DNA of 64,000 bases from Paenibacillus aestuarii (lineage in GTDB: Bacteria; Bacillota; Bacilli; Paenibacillales; NBRC-103111): contig NZ_JAQFVF010000045.1 in assembly GCF_027789125.1 (NCBI RefSeq), positions 1 through 64,000 on the forward strand, read 5' to 3'. Made by a program: the position numbers and the translations under genes. The stretch's first letter is position 1; every line of letters starts with the position of its first letter. Below, in pieces: positions 8,646 through 17,012 of this stretch. The notes under the pieces were generated by a model. It was not told the DNA's origin, made no database searches, and saw nothing but the letters and a program-made list of their open reading frames with translations.

Positions 8646-9107
8646 GTGCAGAACTATTTTATTGTCCAGCCAGAGGACCCCAATTCCCAGGATGCTAAAA
8701 GTCTTATGGAGTTATTATCAGACACCCTAAAGTCCATAACTGGTGATAGCGGGAAAAAATCCTTTAACGTGACAGATATTACTGTTCCTCGTTCGTTATT
8801 TGTTATTGCACGCAATCAACAAGGGGAACCTATTGGTTGTGGAGCGATTCGTCCAATTGACACGAGTATAGCAGAATTAAAGAGAATGTATGCCAAATCG
8901 AAATCTAATGGGGTGGGCTCTGCTATTCTGTCCTATCTAGAGGAACAATCTCTGAACTTCGGATATTCTCAAATATGGCTAGAAACACGTTTAGTAAATC
9001 AAAAAGCAGTTTCGTTTTATAAGAATAAGGGCTATATTCGTATCGACAATTATGGTAAATATTTAAACCGAGAAGAGTGTATTTGTCTAGGTAAGTTATT
9101 AAACTAA
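8646..9107 (+). CDS. GNAT-family N-acetyltransferase
   Basis: GCN5-related acetyltransferase of about 153 residues. The acetyl-CoA region is visible: IGCGAIRPI, ELKRMYAKSKSNGVGSAILS (motif A with a Q/RxxGxG/A-like KSNGVG turn) and LETRLVNQKAVSFYKNKGY (motif B). Substrate unknown. GAAGGAG at 8631-8637 with an 8-nt spacer selects the GTG at 8646 rather than the in-frame GTG at 8637 that overlaps the ribosome binding site. Monocistronic. Confidence 0.85.
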   Translation: MQNYFIVQPEDPNSQDAKSLMELLSDTLKSITGDSGKKSFNVTDITVPRSLFVIARNQQGEPIGCGAIRPIDTSIAELKRMYAKSKSNGVGSAILSYLEEQSLNFGYSQIWLETRLVNQKAVSFYKNKGYIRIDNYGKYLNREECICLGKLLN

Positions 9108-9240
9108 GGAGAACGTTAGTTCTATGAGCCATCTGCTTTAAATAATTTGTCAGAAGCACTTCAAAACTAATTTGTAATTCAGTCAATTGGGTCATTAAAA
9201 CCAGTTCAGAACTATATTTGAAATTGTTTTTTTATGAAAG

Positions 9241-9272
9241 GCCAGCAAACCCTTGAGTTTGCTGGCTTTTTT
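9241..9272 (+). terminator. Rho-independent terminator
   Basis: GCCAGCAAAC / GTTTGCTGGC, a perfect 10-bp stem with a 6-nt loop and T6. Confidence 0.9.
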
Positions 9273-9751
9273 GCAGTAAAAAACCAATTTGTCACCAAAC
9301 ACCCGGAATCTGAGTACGCCGGTGCATTATTTCGCTTTGAAGAGTACTTTTTGCAATCTGATGTGTACCCAAATGGATAAAGAGGCATGTTAGGAGCAGT
9401 TACCAAAAATTATTAAAAAGTAAGAAAACCCACTTCCTTTGGAGCGGGTTTTTAGACCTTTTAGAATATTCCCAAATCTACCATCACATTATGAAGAATG
9501 AAGATTGTATCACAAATGAAGTTCTTCAATCCGTCGAGAAACATTGTAAAGAAGCTGCAACTACGTAGCAGCAAAAGTAATCTAGTATTAAGGCTGTATG
9601 TTTGATTGTTTTAAAACATAGTTGACTGATGGGGATAGTTGTATTATTCTGATGTCACGAGGAATATATTGCCATTTTACTTCAATGTGTAACTTTCATC
9701 TTTGGCTATACCGCAAGTGAGGCTATGAAGATGCGAAAATAAGGAGTGGAT
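9273..9751. other. Intergenic stretch with a gene scrap and a second terminator
   Basis: A short plus-strand frame directly after the T-run reads FAVKNQFVTKHPESEYAGAL ... FEEYFLQSDVYPNG before TAA, probably the tail of a lost gene. AAAACCCACTtcctttggAGCGGGTTTTT at 9424-9453 looks like a second terminator. No gene from 9460 to 9751; the promoter of the permease should lie here. Confidence 0.45.
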
Positions 9752-11116
9752 ATGCAAATGTCTAATGTCGTTAGAACGAACCAGCTTCCGACGGGTGTGC
9801 AGCTTCCCAAACAAAGCAAGTGGGCAAGTTTGATTAGCAAAGAAGACTGGTGGACAGTGTGGATTGGGTTATTCGTAGTGGTCTTTGCAGTAGTGCTATG
9901 GGCGGCAGGTGGTTCGCTGAAAACATTCTCGCCATCCTTTAAAACTTGGTCGAATTGGACCGCCTTGTGGGCCACATTAGGCGATAACGCACTAAAGATA
10001 ATTGATCTCTATGTGCTTTTACTGGTTCTATTCACCGTAGCAGCGGTAGTACTGAAAACGAGAGTCGGTCATTTTATTGGAGGATTCACCGCGTTATTTT
10101 TGCTGAGCTTGATTATCAACTTGTTTAGCTCGTGGACAATTGCAAGCAAGTACGGAATTGAGGCGCCTCTGGTGGCACTGGCCATTGGTCTGATTGTGGG
10201 GAACGTCATTCAGATTCCAGTTTGGATCGATTCGGCTTTACGTACAGAGTTATATGTGAAAGTTGGGATCATTTTATTGGGCGCGACATTGCCTTTTACG
10301 TTAATTGCCAAAGCGGGTCCTGTTGCTTTTCTGCAGGCGTCGATCATTGCAGTGATTACTTTTCTCGTTATTTTCGGCGTAGCTAAAGCGTTTGGTCTGG
10401 ATAATCGTTTTGCTGCGACCCTCGGCACCGGCGGCTCCGTTTGCGGTGTTTCCGCTTCTATTGCCATTGGCAGTTCAATTCAAACCAAAAAGGAACATGT
10501 TTCTGTCACCATTTCCTTGGTTGTTATTTATGCCGTTGTCTTCATTTTTCTCCTAACCGCTCTAATTAAGGCTTTCGGTATCGAGCCCGGACCTGCCGGT
10601 GCTTGGATCGGCACGTCGGAATTTGCTGACGCGGCGGGGATCACGGCGGCCAGTTCTTTTGGAGACCACGCATTGAATACATTTACGCTTGTGAAGGTAG
10701 TAGGCCGCGATATGTTTATCGGCTTGTGGTGCTTTATTTTAGCATTTATTTCGATTACTTTTTGGGAGAAGCGTAGTGAAGGACCGAAAGCGGGAGCGAA
10801 ACAAATTATCACAAGATTCCCTAAGTTTGTCCTCGGTTTCTTCGTTGCTTCTATTCTCCTTACCATCATTATTTCTAACGTATCCGCTGCTTCACAGACG
10901 GTTATTAACTCCGATGTTATTGCGCCGATCAAAGCCATTCGCACCTGGGCCTTTACGTTTACATTCCTATCCATCGGCTTAACGACGCGCTTTCGCGAGT
11001 TGACCAAGGTTGGCTGGAGGCCAGTTGTCGCATTTGGTGCCGGGGCCATAGTCAACGTTATCCTAGGATATCTATTGTCTGTCGTTATCTTTAAAAGCTT
11101 CTGGTCGGGGTTATAA
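9752..11116 (+). CDS. YeiH/UPF0324-family permease (putative sulfate or sulfonate exporter family)
   Basis: Integral membrane protein of about 454 residues with some ten to eleven hydrophobic segments. The family hallmark is the conserved central region LYVKVGIILLGATLPF and LGTGGSVCGVSASIAIGSSI, then FTLVKVVGRDMFIGLW and the C-terminal FLSIGLTTRFRELTKVGWRP. The family is annotated as putative sulfate exporter, but its substrate is not settled. AAGGAG at 9741-9746 precedes GTG 9746, ATG 9752 and ATG 9758; 9752 or 9758 is most likely. A small gene begins 3 nt after the stop and is probably co-transcribed. Confidence 0.85.
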   Translation: MQMSNVVRTNQLPTGVQLPKQSKWASLISKEDWWTVWIGLFVVVFAVVLWAAGGSLKTFSPSFKTWSNWTALWATLGDNALKIIDLYVLLLVLFTVAAVVLKTRVGHFIGGFTALFLLSLIINLFSSWTIASKYGIEAPLVALAIGLIVGNVIQIPVWIDSALRTELYVKVGIILLGATLPFTLIAKAGPVAFLQASIIAVITFLVIFGVAKAFGLDNRFAATLGTGGSVCGVSASIAIGSSIQTKKEHVSVTISLVVIYAVVFIFLLTALIKAFGIEPGPAGAWIGTSEFADAAGITAASSFGDHALNTFTLVKVVGRDMFIGLWCFILAFISITFWEKRSEGPKAGAKQIITRFPKFVLGFFVASILLTIIISNVSAASQTVINSDVIAPIKAIRTWAFTFTFLSIGLTTRFRELTKVGWRPVVAFGAGAIVNVILGYLLSVVIFKSFWSGL

Positions 11117-11119
11117 GCG

Positions 11120-11497
11120 ATGAGTCCCGGGAATAAGACGCTCAATGATACTTGCGTGCAGCGAGTAAAAGTGGTTTTCTCCAACCCGTTCATCAGGCAT
11201 GAGCCTGCGAAGCGAATGAAACCGTTTTTACTGTGGAATAGATGGAAATTAAAGTTGGCGGATAAAGCTGATGAGATGAATGACAGGGCATCAAACAGGG
11301 AGAACGTTCTTGCCGCGATTGAATCCTTAAGATTGGCGCACCGTGAGTGGGACCACTATCTCATCGGAGATCGTCTGGTGTTGGAGACAACAATGTTGGA
11401 ATTTGACAGAGTTGCCCGCTTATTAGAGGAGAATGGACTTCGCCAATGTGATTATGAGCTTCTCGTCGAGTATGAGCGAAAATGGGGAATGCTCTAA
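11120..11497 (+). CDS. Small uncharacterised protein, downstream partner of the permease
   Basis: 125 residues, soluble, strongly charged, predicted helical (ENVLAAIESLRLAHREWDHY, LEFDRVARLLEENG). The second half somewhat resembles small YaaL-like helical-hairpin proteins, but I cannot assign a family. It starts 3 nt after the YeiH stop without its own strong ribosome binding site, implying translational coupling, and a terminator follows at 11509. Some of the N-terminus may not be translated if an internal start is used. Confidence 0.6.
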   Translation: MSPGNKTLNDTCVQRVKVVFSNPFIRHEPAKRMKPFLLWNRWKLKLADKADEMNDRASNRENVLAAIESLRLAHREWDHYLIGDRLVLETTMLEFDRVARLLEENGLRQCDYELLVEYERKWGML

Positions 11498-11508
11498 GCT
11501 CTATGTGT

Positions 11509-11546
11509 AAAAACAGATCGATTCGAAATAGATATCGGTCTGTTTT
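11509..11546 (+). terminator. Rho-independent terminator of the yeiH pair
   Basis: AAAAACAGATCGAT / ATATCGGTCTGTTTTT stem around a TCGAAATAG loop, ending in a T-run. The stem is symmetrical enough to work in both directions. Confidence 0.8.
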
Positions 11547-12016
11547 TCTTTATTAGTCATATTCGGATTCGTCGATTGGGTTGCTGGTGCCGCCCCTAAA
11601 GGCAAAAGAGAAGTGGAAAGATAGTCAAAGAAGGCAGCCGTGCCAGGGGAGTGATCGACTACATTTATTCAACCATTATAAATTTCATTCTCTGTGGTGC
11701 AGCAAAGGATGCATGGATGGCTAAGTTTTGTAAAGACAATAAATAATGACTTATTTGGGATGAGGTGATGGTATGAGGGTTTATATTTTGACCCATAAAA
11801 TAAGTGTATAGTTAAAAAGGATGAAAGAAGGCTAAGTGATCGGAAGTTCTCTCTTATGAAAAATAAACTAGCATTGCAACGTAAAGGCACTCTTCAATAT
11901 TTTGCTGAATGCGCGAAGGCTGCGGAAAACCTTCGGAGGATGTCCCCTCACATCATTTTTGTCGCAGGATGCGAATTTGAAAAATTACGATTCTTGCCTA
12001 CGCTCAAAAAAACTAA
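11547..12016. other. Gene-poor stretch
   Basis: Contains the repeat CTGTGGTGCAGCAAAGGATGCATGGATGGCTAA (about 11690-11725; second copy at 836-875). A 65-codon frame at 11856-12053 leads into the histidine kinase remnant but has no clear motif of its own. Confidence 0.4.
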
Positions 12017-12296
12017 GCAGTCATTGAAATTATTGATACTGGGGTCGAAATGAATGAAAAGCAGCTTTTACTATTAGGGAATCCATTATATTCGACGAAA
12101 ACGAAAGGAACAGGTCTCGGACTAATGGTTAATTACCGAATCATTGAGACTTTGGGGGACAATTCACGTTAAGAGCAAAGTCGGGATAGGTACTAAATTC
12201 AGCGTCCTCATTTCAACGGTAGCAGGGAGTGATGAAGAATTGAAGAAAAGCTATATCAATGCACTTGGAGGAGCATCAACTTCTCTTATTATTTAG
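12017..12296 (+). pseudogene. Sensor histidine kinase C-terminal remnant (HATPase domain)
   Basis: Reads AVIEIIDTGVEMNEKQLLLL ... NPLYSTKTKGTGLGLMVNYR then IIETLG. These are the G1, F and G2 boxes of a GHKL ATPase. A frameshift in the G-run near 12155 leads into GGTIHVKSKVGIGTKFSVLI, the normal end of such domains. No HisKA, sensor or membrane segments remain upstream and a stop precedes the frame. Dead remnant of a sporulation-type or orphan kinase. Confidence 0.75.
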
Positions 12297-12521
12297 CAGA
12301 AGTAGTTCAATATTTAGCTTAGCTAAGTCTCTACTGCCACCGTTTTGACTTCTGTAAGTAGCCTCTGAATCTATCTACTATAATTTTACAAAAGAAACCG
12401 CATCCTCAATCTCTGTTTTCCAATTACAGAAAAAGGGAATAAGAAAGTTTAGAAGAATATTTTACAAATGGTATAAAATGCTTGGTTTGAGATTCAGTGG
12501 TCCACGAAAGGAATGTAGAGA

Positions 12522-13244
12522 TTGAGAAGAACATTAGTTATAAGTGATATTCATGGTTGTTATGACGAGTTTAATAACTTATTGGCATTGGTAGATTATA
12601 AAAAGAACGAGGACTTACTGTTACTTCTTGGTGATTACGTAGATAGGGGAGCACGAAGTAAAGATGTTGTTGAGAAAGTTCTGCAACTGGTTCAGGGAGG
12701 AAATGTTATTGCGATTCGAGGAAACCATGACCAGCGATTCATTGACGTTATGACTAGCGAAGATGAAACCGTTAAAATGAAATTTTTCCAACATGGTGGA
12801 CTTACGACATTAGAAAGCTATTGTGGTATATCTCTAATGGGTATGTCAGATGAAGAAAAATTACATTATGGAAAAGAATACATAAACAAGAACTTCAAGC
12901 ATCATATATCTTTTTTGAATAACCTTCCATTTTACTACGAAGATAAAGAGCATATTTATGTCCATGCAGGTTTGAATCCATCCTTTGAAAATTGGCAAGA
13001 ACAATCAGAATATGATTTTATGTACATCAAAGAACATTTCCTCATAAACCCTACTGTAGTTGATAAGATCGTGCTATTTGGACATACCAAAGTCATAGAG
13101 TTACATGACAAGTCCGATATATGGTTTGGTGGGGATAAAATTGGTATTGATGGCGGTTGTGCTTATGGGCATCAGTTGAATTGCCTGGAAATAAGGGAAG
13201 GCAACTATAAAACTTACTTCGCATTAGCTAACAATGCTAAATGA
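12522..13244 (+). CDS. Metallophosphoesterase (PPP-type Ser/Thr phosphatase or PrpE-like)
   Basis: Calcineurin-like phosphatase of 240 residues. Metal and phosphate motifs in order: DIHG (8-11), GDYVDRG (about 37-43), GNHD (about 68-71), LFGHTK and the later HAG. It is close to bacterial PPP phosphatases and diadenosine-tetraphosphate hydrolases (PrpE); substrate not decided by sequence. Start is a TTG at 12522 with AAAGGA at 12507-12512 upstream. It stands alone, followed by the perfect palindrome at 13267-13293. Confidence 0.87.
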   Translation: MRRTLVISDIHGCYDEFNNLLALVDYKKNEDLLLLLGDYVDRGARSKDVVEKVLQLVQGGNVIAIRGNHDQRFIDVMTSEDETVKMKFFQHGGLTTLESYCGISLMGMSDEEKLHYGKEYINKNFKHHISFLNNLPFYYEDKEHIYVHAGLNPSFENWQEQSEYDFMYIKEHFLINPTVVDKIVLFGHTKVIELHDKSDIWFGGDKIGIDGGCAYGHQLNCLEIREGNYKTYFALANNAK

Positions 13245-13266
13245 ATAAAAAAGAAGGTTCTGATCA

Positions 13267-13293
13267 TTCAGCTAACGGAACACGTTAGCTGAA
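13267..13293. repeat. Perfect palindromic repeat TTCAGCTAACG...CGTTAGCTGAA
   Basis: Two 11-bp arms with a 5-nt loop GAACA. Best-formed member of the CTAACG palindrome family. It lies about 20 bp after a stop codon and is followed by a terminator-like sequence ending CGCTTGCCTTTTTTA (13330-13341). Confidence 0.75.
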
Positions 13294-13421
13294 TAAAGAT
13301 TCGAATGCAGGCGGCCAGACTGATCGCTTGCCTTTTTTACGTTGCGGGCAGGGAGATTAGCAGATATTGTGTTAAAGTGTGGATATTGAACGAATAAATT
13401 CCTAGAAGAGGAAGTCTTCTT

Positions 13422-13563
13422 GTGAAACTAAACCATCTCAATCTAACGGTTATTGATGTTAAAGCTGCAGTTGATTTCTTGGAATTTGATGGGGAATGAA
13501 ATGACCCAGCGCGTTCTGGGAACGGTTCAGCCTGTCGGCCAGGGGCTTGAGATTGTTATGTAA
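13422..13563 (+). pseudogene. VOC/glyoxalase-family remnant
   Basis: GTG start with an AGAGGAAG ribosome binding site, then VKLNHLNLTVIDVKAAVDFL, the characteristic first beta strand and helix of a glyoxalase/bleomycin-resistance domain. The frame stops at 13499; a second short frame MTQRVLGTVQPVGQGLEIVM ends at 13563. Most of the roughly 120-residue domain is deleted. Confidence 0.6.
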
Positions 13564-13619
13564 TTTATAAATAACGGGAATAACCGCCTATTGACGGTTA
13601 TTCCCGTTATTTATAAATT
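13562..13619. repeat. Perfect 25-bp hairpin
   Basis: AATTTATAAATAACGGGAATAACCG (13562-13586), an 8-nt loop CCTATTGA, then the exact reverse complement (13595-13619). There is no T-run directly after the stem. Long perfect stems of this kind suggest a recent small inverted-repeat element or a bidirectional terminator. Confidence 0.8.
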
Positions 13620-13733
13620 GAGTATTACGGATCGAGTTAAGATATGGATAGCTATGTATTCTTAATCACTTCAGTTTCTGGTTGATCTACTGACAGGGGA
13701 GCTGACTTATAACTCTGGCTTGCAGCGGAGATG

Positions 13734-13758
13734 CGTTACGCTAACTGGCAGGTTAACG
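13734..13758. repeat. CTAACTGGCAG repeat variant
   Basis: CGTTACGCTAACTGGCAGGTTAACG resembles the perfect version CGTTAAACTaactggcAGTTTAACG at 36506-36530. Confidence 0.55.
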
Positions 13759-13814
13759 TGGTGATCACCTTGAATTATTTAATTGCACATGTAGATAAGA
13801 AAAAGGAAGATTCA

Positions 13815-14100
13815 ATGAATATAGAAAACGAAGTTCAAATGCTAATAGAAAATCGATTGCTTCGTACTGAACAAGAGATTGTTCGATTTGAAAAATGCAG
13901 TAGCAGCGATCTTGAAAGAAAACCAAGTTGAACATATTAAAATGGATGAAAATATTGCATAAAAGAATCATAAATCATACGTCTTCGTGTGAGCACTATT
14001 TCTATGTGATTTCTCGTCCAAATCAAGCTAATAAAGAAATTGTTCTTCAACAATTAAATGAGCTTTTAGAAAATTGGAATTTGAAGGGGAGAAGCTTATG
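13815..14100 (+). pseudogene. Small frameshifted protein upstream of the 14098 gene
   Basis: AAAAGGAAGA ribosome binding site, then MNIENEVQMLIENRLLRTEQ ... EIVRFEK. The continuation AILKENQVEHIKMDENIA is in the next frame, and IINHTSSCEHYFYVISRPNQ ... ELLENWNLKGRSL is in the third, ending at TGA 14101 across the ATG of the next gene. Two frameshifts break an original protein of about 95 residues. Family unknown. The ATGA overlap suggests it was once coupled to the downstream gene. Confidence 0.5.
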
Positions 14101-14910
14101 ATATTTAATGCAACAAGCTATTGGTATCCAACGGACAATAATCCATTTTCAGAAGATGGAGAATATGGAGATGCTTGGTCCTGTTTTATCTATGACAAAA
14201 CAATAGATAATTACTCAATTAATTATCCAAGTACAAAAGTCTATGTGCTGAGAGTATCCCCTGATGCCGATGTGAACCACAGACGATTATTCAATTTTTT
14301 GAACTATGAACTTTCCTACGGACGAAATGTCATATTAAAATTATGCGACGGTATGGATGGACAGAAACTGATTGAAGCATTTTACGATCAGCAAAGTGAA
14401 CAGAATCTAATAACGGCAGAACATAGATATTTGGTTCATAGCACCACTTTGGAGGCTTGGGAACACATACAGAAGCAAGGAGCTTTGTTGTCACCCAATA
14501 TATTGAAGCAGAATGGCGTTACTGTATATGAAATTGGAATAAAGCCAATGTTGGAACCCAGAGATTATTCGGACTATATAATGCTGGATGTTTTAGACGG
14601 ATGCGGTGAACTTGTAGTAAATTCACGCAATTTGGGACAGGTTTGTACAGACCCGAATGTTTCTTACACTCCGGGAGTCAGATTATATTTCAGCGTTGAA
14701 AAGTTACTTGACGCCGGGTTAGGCATAAGCGACGGAGTGCATCTGTTGAAAGTAAAAGACTCTCTTCCATTGGAAAAACTTCTTGTTGATGTGATTTCAG
14801 CGGACATGTTTCCTGACATAAATATTTGGACGCCAACGACATTTACGCAAAAAGCCAATGAGCTATTTTTATCAAGGATGGAAAGTTCCGAAGGTTCTCC
14901 AAATATATAA
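14098..14910 (+). CDS. Uncharacterised protein with a possible ADP-ribosyltransferase/KptA-like segment
   Basis: About 270 residues, soluble. GGGGAG at 14085-14090 selects the ATG at 14098; a TTG at 14074 lies before the ribosome binding site. The central part YLVHSTTLEAWEHIQKQGAL ... SPNILKQNG resembles the His-x-Thr plus helix pattern of RNA 2'-phosphotransferase (KptA/Tpt1) and related ADP-ribosyltransferase folds, and a later VRLYF strand fits loosely. I do not see the full catalytic set, so function stays open. The neighbouring upstream gene is broken, which may mean this gene is losing its context too. Confidence 0.6.
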   Translation: MIFNATSYWYPTDNNPFSEDGEYGDAWSCFIYDKTIDNYSINYPSTKVYVLRVSPDADVNHRRLFNFLNYELSYGRNVILKLCDGMDGQKLIEAFYDQQSEQNLITAEHRYLVHSTTLEAWEHIQKQGALLSPNILKQNGVTVYEIGIKPMLEPRDYSDYIMLDVLDGCGELVVNSRNLGQVCTDPNVSYTPGVRLYFSVEKLLDAGLGISDGVHLLKVKDSLPLEKLLVDVISADMFPDINIWTPTTFTQKANELFLSRMESSEGSPNI

Positions 14911-15180
14911 ATTCCAGTAGAGTGCGTTAAAATGTTCTACTGGGCAGTGGTTGGCCTAAAACGGTTGAGACTCCGTTCATTAGGCGCTTACTCTTGTTAA
15001 GCTTTGCCAGCTCCTTCCTCTATTCATCTCCACTTAATAGCCCTTATGCTTTGCTAAATATTCATTTTAACTTGAAATTCGCGTTCCTTTTGCTTTTCCC
15101 AAGAAAGTTTCGACGGAAGTCATGCGAACAACAACGACAAGACTAAAAAAATGAACAAAACGTGTAAGGAGTAACCCCTT

Positions 15181-15300
15181 ATGTGTGCGAGAATCGTGAA
15201 CCAAAAAAATGACATCCAAAAGATAAGACCCCTCAAAGCAGTTCAATTAGAAATGATTGATTTATTTTATGAAGAGCACATTCGGATCTTGTCTTCTTAA
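15181..15300 (+). CDS. Small protein, 39 residues
   Basis: ATG with AAGGAG about 10 nt upstream, encoding MCARIVNQKNDIQKIRPLKA and a helical tail ending EEHIRILSS. No family recognised. It ends 3 nt before the open frame of the LSm-like protein, so the two may be co-transcribed. Called on start context and length only. Confidence 0.4.
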   Translation: MCARIVNQKNDIQKIRPLKAVQLEMIDLFYEEHIRILSS

Positions 15301-15348
15301 CATATGATGACAAGAATAGGGACTCCATTAAAAGGGATGTGCGAGATC

Positions 15349-15819
15349 ATGAAAACTCAACAACGCATCACAAGAAAGCACGGCCGTGTGAAAGTAGGAC
15401 AGAAAGCATCGTCGCCTACGATCGCCGCTCAAGCAACGGCTAGCCTAGGATCACCAGTACTCGTAGTACTCAAGGACGGTTCTGTCTATTATGGCGTTAT
15501 GAAAGAAGTGCAGGTTAATCAAGTTATTCTTCAAGGATTTAAAGGCGACAAGAAGGTTCCACGGAATAAAGTTAGATCTAAAGCTCATATATCAAGTTTT
15601 GGTGGTTTAGGTAACATGCTTGGGCTTCTTGGTGGCGGAGGACTTGGAGGATTGTTTGGAGGGACTTCCATAGGCGGATTACTGGGTGGTTTTGGTCAAG
15701 GTGCTGCCAAAAATGCAGGCGGGTCAGGCGGTTTGTTTGGCAACATAGGCAGCTTTATGAAACTTGGAATGGGTGCCATTTCATTTATCATGCCTTTATT
15801 TAAAGGTTTTTCGATATAA
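15349..15819 (+). CDS. LSm-like domain plus glycine-rich tail (family member 1)
   Basis: About 156 residues in three parts: a basic N-terminus (TRKHGRVKVGQK), a short beta-barrel segment SPVLVVLKDGSVYYGVMKEV ... NQVILQGFKGDKKV that reads like an Sm/LSm fold (strand, GS turn, strand), and a Gly/Leu/Phe-rich low-complexity tail (GGLGNMLGLLGGGGLGGLFG). It shares this architecture with the 95-residue protein at 20942-21229. Candidate spore-surface or RNA-linked protein, but no experiment or known family supports this. The frame is open from ATG 15304; ATG 15349 is preferred by the AAAGGG at 15331-15336. Confidence 0.65.
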   Translation: MKTQQRITRKHGRVKVGQKASSPTIAAQATASLGSPVLVVLKDGSVYYGVMKEVQVNQVILQGFKGDKKVPRNKVRSKAHISSFGGLGNMLGLLGGGGLGGLFGGTSIGGLLGGFGQGAAKNAGGSGGLFGNIGSFMKLGMGAISFIMPLFKGFSI

Positions 15820-16008
15820 TTTTTTATATTTGGATTTTTTTATATCGTATTAGACTACAGTCGCTAATGATTTTATTTGTTACGGCCAACTACTTTATAT
15901 TCCTAGTTTAGAGGTTTATTTTACAGACTAAAAATCCTATTCCATATTACTTCTTTAAAGACACAAAGGGTTATATGTTGCCAGAAACTGAACTCCTAAA
16001 GGAAGCAC

Positions 16009-16317
16009 CTTATATCCCTGCCCATCGGAAAACAAGAAACGTTAGTGTCGTTGGCCGAACAAGCAGGGCTGGATCGCCAACAAACGGTAGATATGCTCGC
16101 TAGCAAACGTTTCGGGGATGCAGTTCGAGAAGATCAGTTGGCAGCCGTTAGATTAGGAGTGCGAGGTGTTCCTTACTTTCTGGTTGACGGGCGGCACGCT
16201 ATTTCAGGAGCCCAGCCTGTTAGCGCGATTACTCAAGCGCTTCTGGCTGCTCGGAGAGAAAATAAAGATTCTCAAGATGATGTAGATGGGAGTATGTGCA
16301 GCGTCGGTATCTGTTAA
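16009..16317 (+). pseudogene. DsbA/FrnE-family oxidoreductase, C-terminal fragment
   Basis: Reads ETLVSLAEQAGLDRQQTVDM ... AAVRLGVRGVPYFLVDGRHA then ISGAQP, the helical insertion and the cis-Pro strand (GVPYF) of FrnE-type DsbA proteins. The N-terminal thioredoxin half with CPxC is missing; upstream sequence stops making sense near 16009. The fragment ends in a Cys-containing tail CSVGIC. Non-functional as an oxidoreductase. Confidence 0.7.
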
Positions 16318-17012
16318 GGTAGACATATCTCTGTCAGTTAGATCCAACACAAAATCCGTGGTCACATACAATATCAAGTTATAGACAGTTTAATAACGTT
16401 AAGCCGCTAAAACGTGCACCTGGTTACTCAATCCGATGCGCGTTTTTTTGTATTTTGGCTTGAATGCGGCGTATAAAACCAAACAACTTCTTGTATGTAT
16501 CGTAGTTATTCTTGTCTTTCCGACATCATATAAGAAGTCTTCTTGTTGATGTCGGGTGACAAGAACTTTATCTCATTCCCGACGTGGGGCAGGGAAGAGG
16601 TGAGGTCATTAGTAATCTGGTCTTATTCGTTAACTAACGGGCAGGCTAACGGAATGGGACTGCAGTAGAAATAAAGGACAAAAAATTTGCTTGATTAACG
16701 ACACTCGACACCAGTGGTATCCTGCAGGAGAACAGTAATACGTCATCTGACCTAGTTATTGTCTGAGTCACTCGGCGTTTCCGAATTTGTTGCGCGGTTC
16801 ACCTAAGATGAATTGTTCGCACAAAATAATAGCGTCCAAGCAGCAGCCTCATCACGATCTATGTACAATGCACACGCTGTCCCCGAACCTGCTTCGATTT
16901 GATGATGGAACGGGATATCGTTTACACGATCACCTGTAATAAATAGAGAAAGATACTATGCCGAATACGAAAAAAAGAAGTCGACCATTTCGTTGATCGA
17001 CCTCTTTTTATT
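16318..17012. other. Gene-poor stretch with terminators, repeats and a minus-strand scrap
   Basis: 16409-16450 carries a terminator-like AAAACGTGCAC...GCGCGTTTTTTT. 16511-16633 holds repeat DNA (listed separately). On the minus strand about 16815-16945 reads ITGDRVNDIPFHHQIEAGSG ... TACALYIDRDEAAAW, a coherent frame without a start that I cannot identify. 16976-17009 has AGGTCGAT...GTCGACTTCTTTTTTT, a terminator for map on the minus strand. Confidence 0.5.
16511..16633 (+). repeat. GTGACAAGAAC...ATTCGTTAA repeat, intact copy with CTAACGGG
   Basis: 16550-16633 aligns over its whole length with 21292-21374 (TGTC(G/A)GGTGACAAGAAC(T/A)TTATC then CATTCCCGACG and ...TTATTCGTTAA). Here it is followed directly by CTAACGGGCAGG; in the other copy an IS110-family element is inserted exactly at that joint. 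The 5' part 16511-16563 folds as CTTGTCtttCCGACATCA / TGATGTCGGgtGACAAG. Confidence 0.8.

Noticed and set aside
9752..11116. Linking the YeiH-type permease to carbonic anhydrase as a bicarbonate system
   Set aside because: The two genes are 2 kb apart on opposite strands with an unrelated gene and terminators between; no shared regulation visible.
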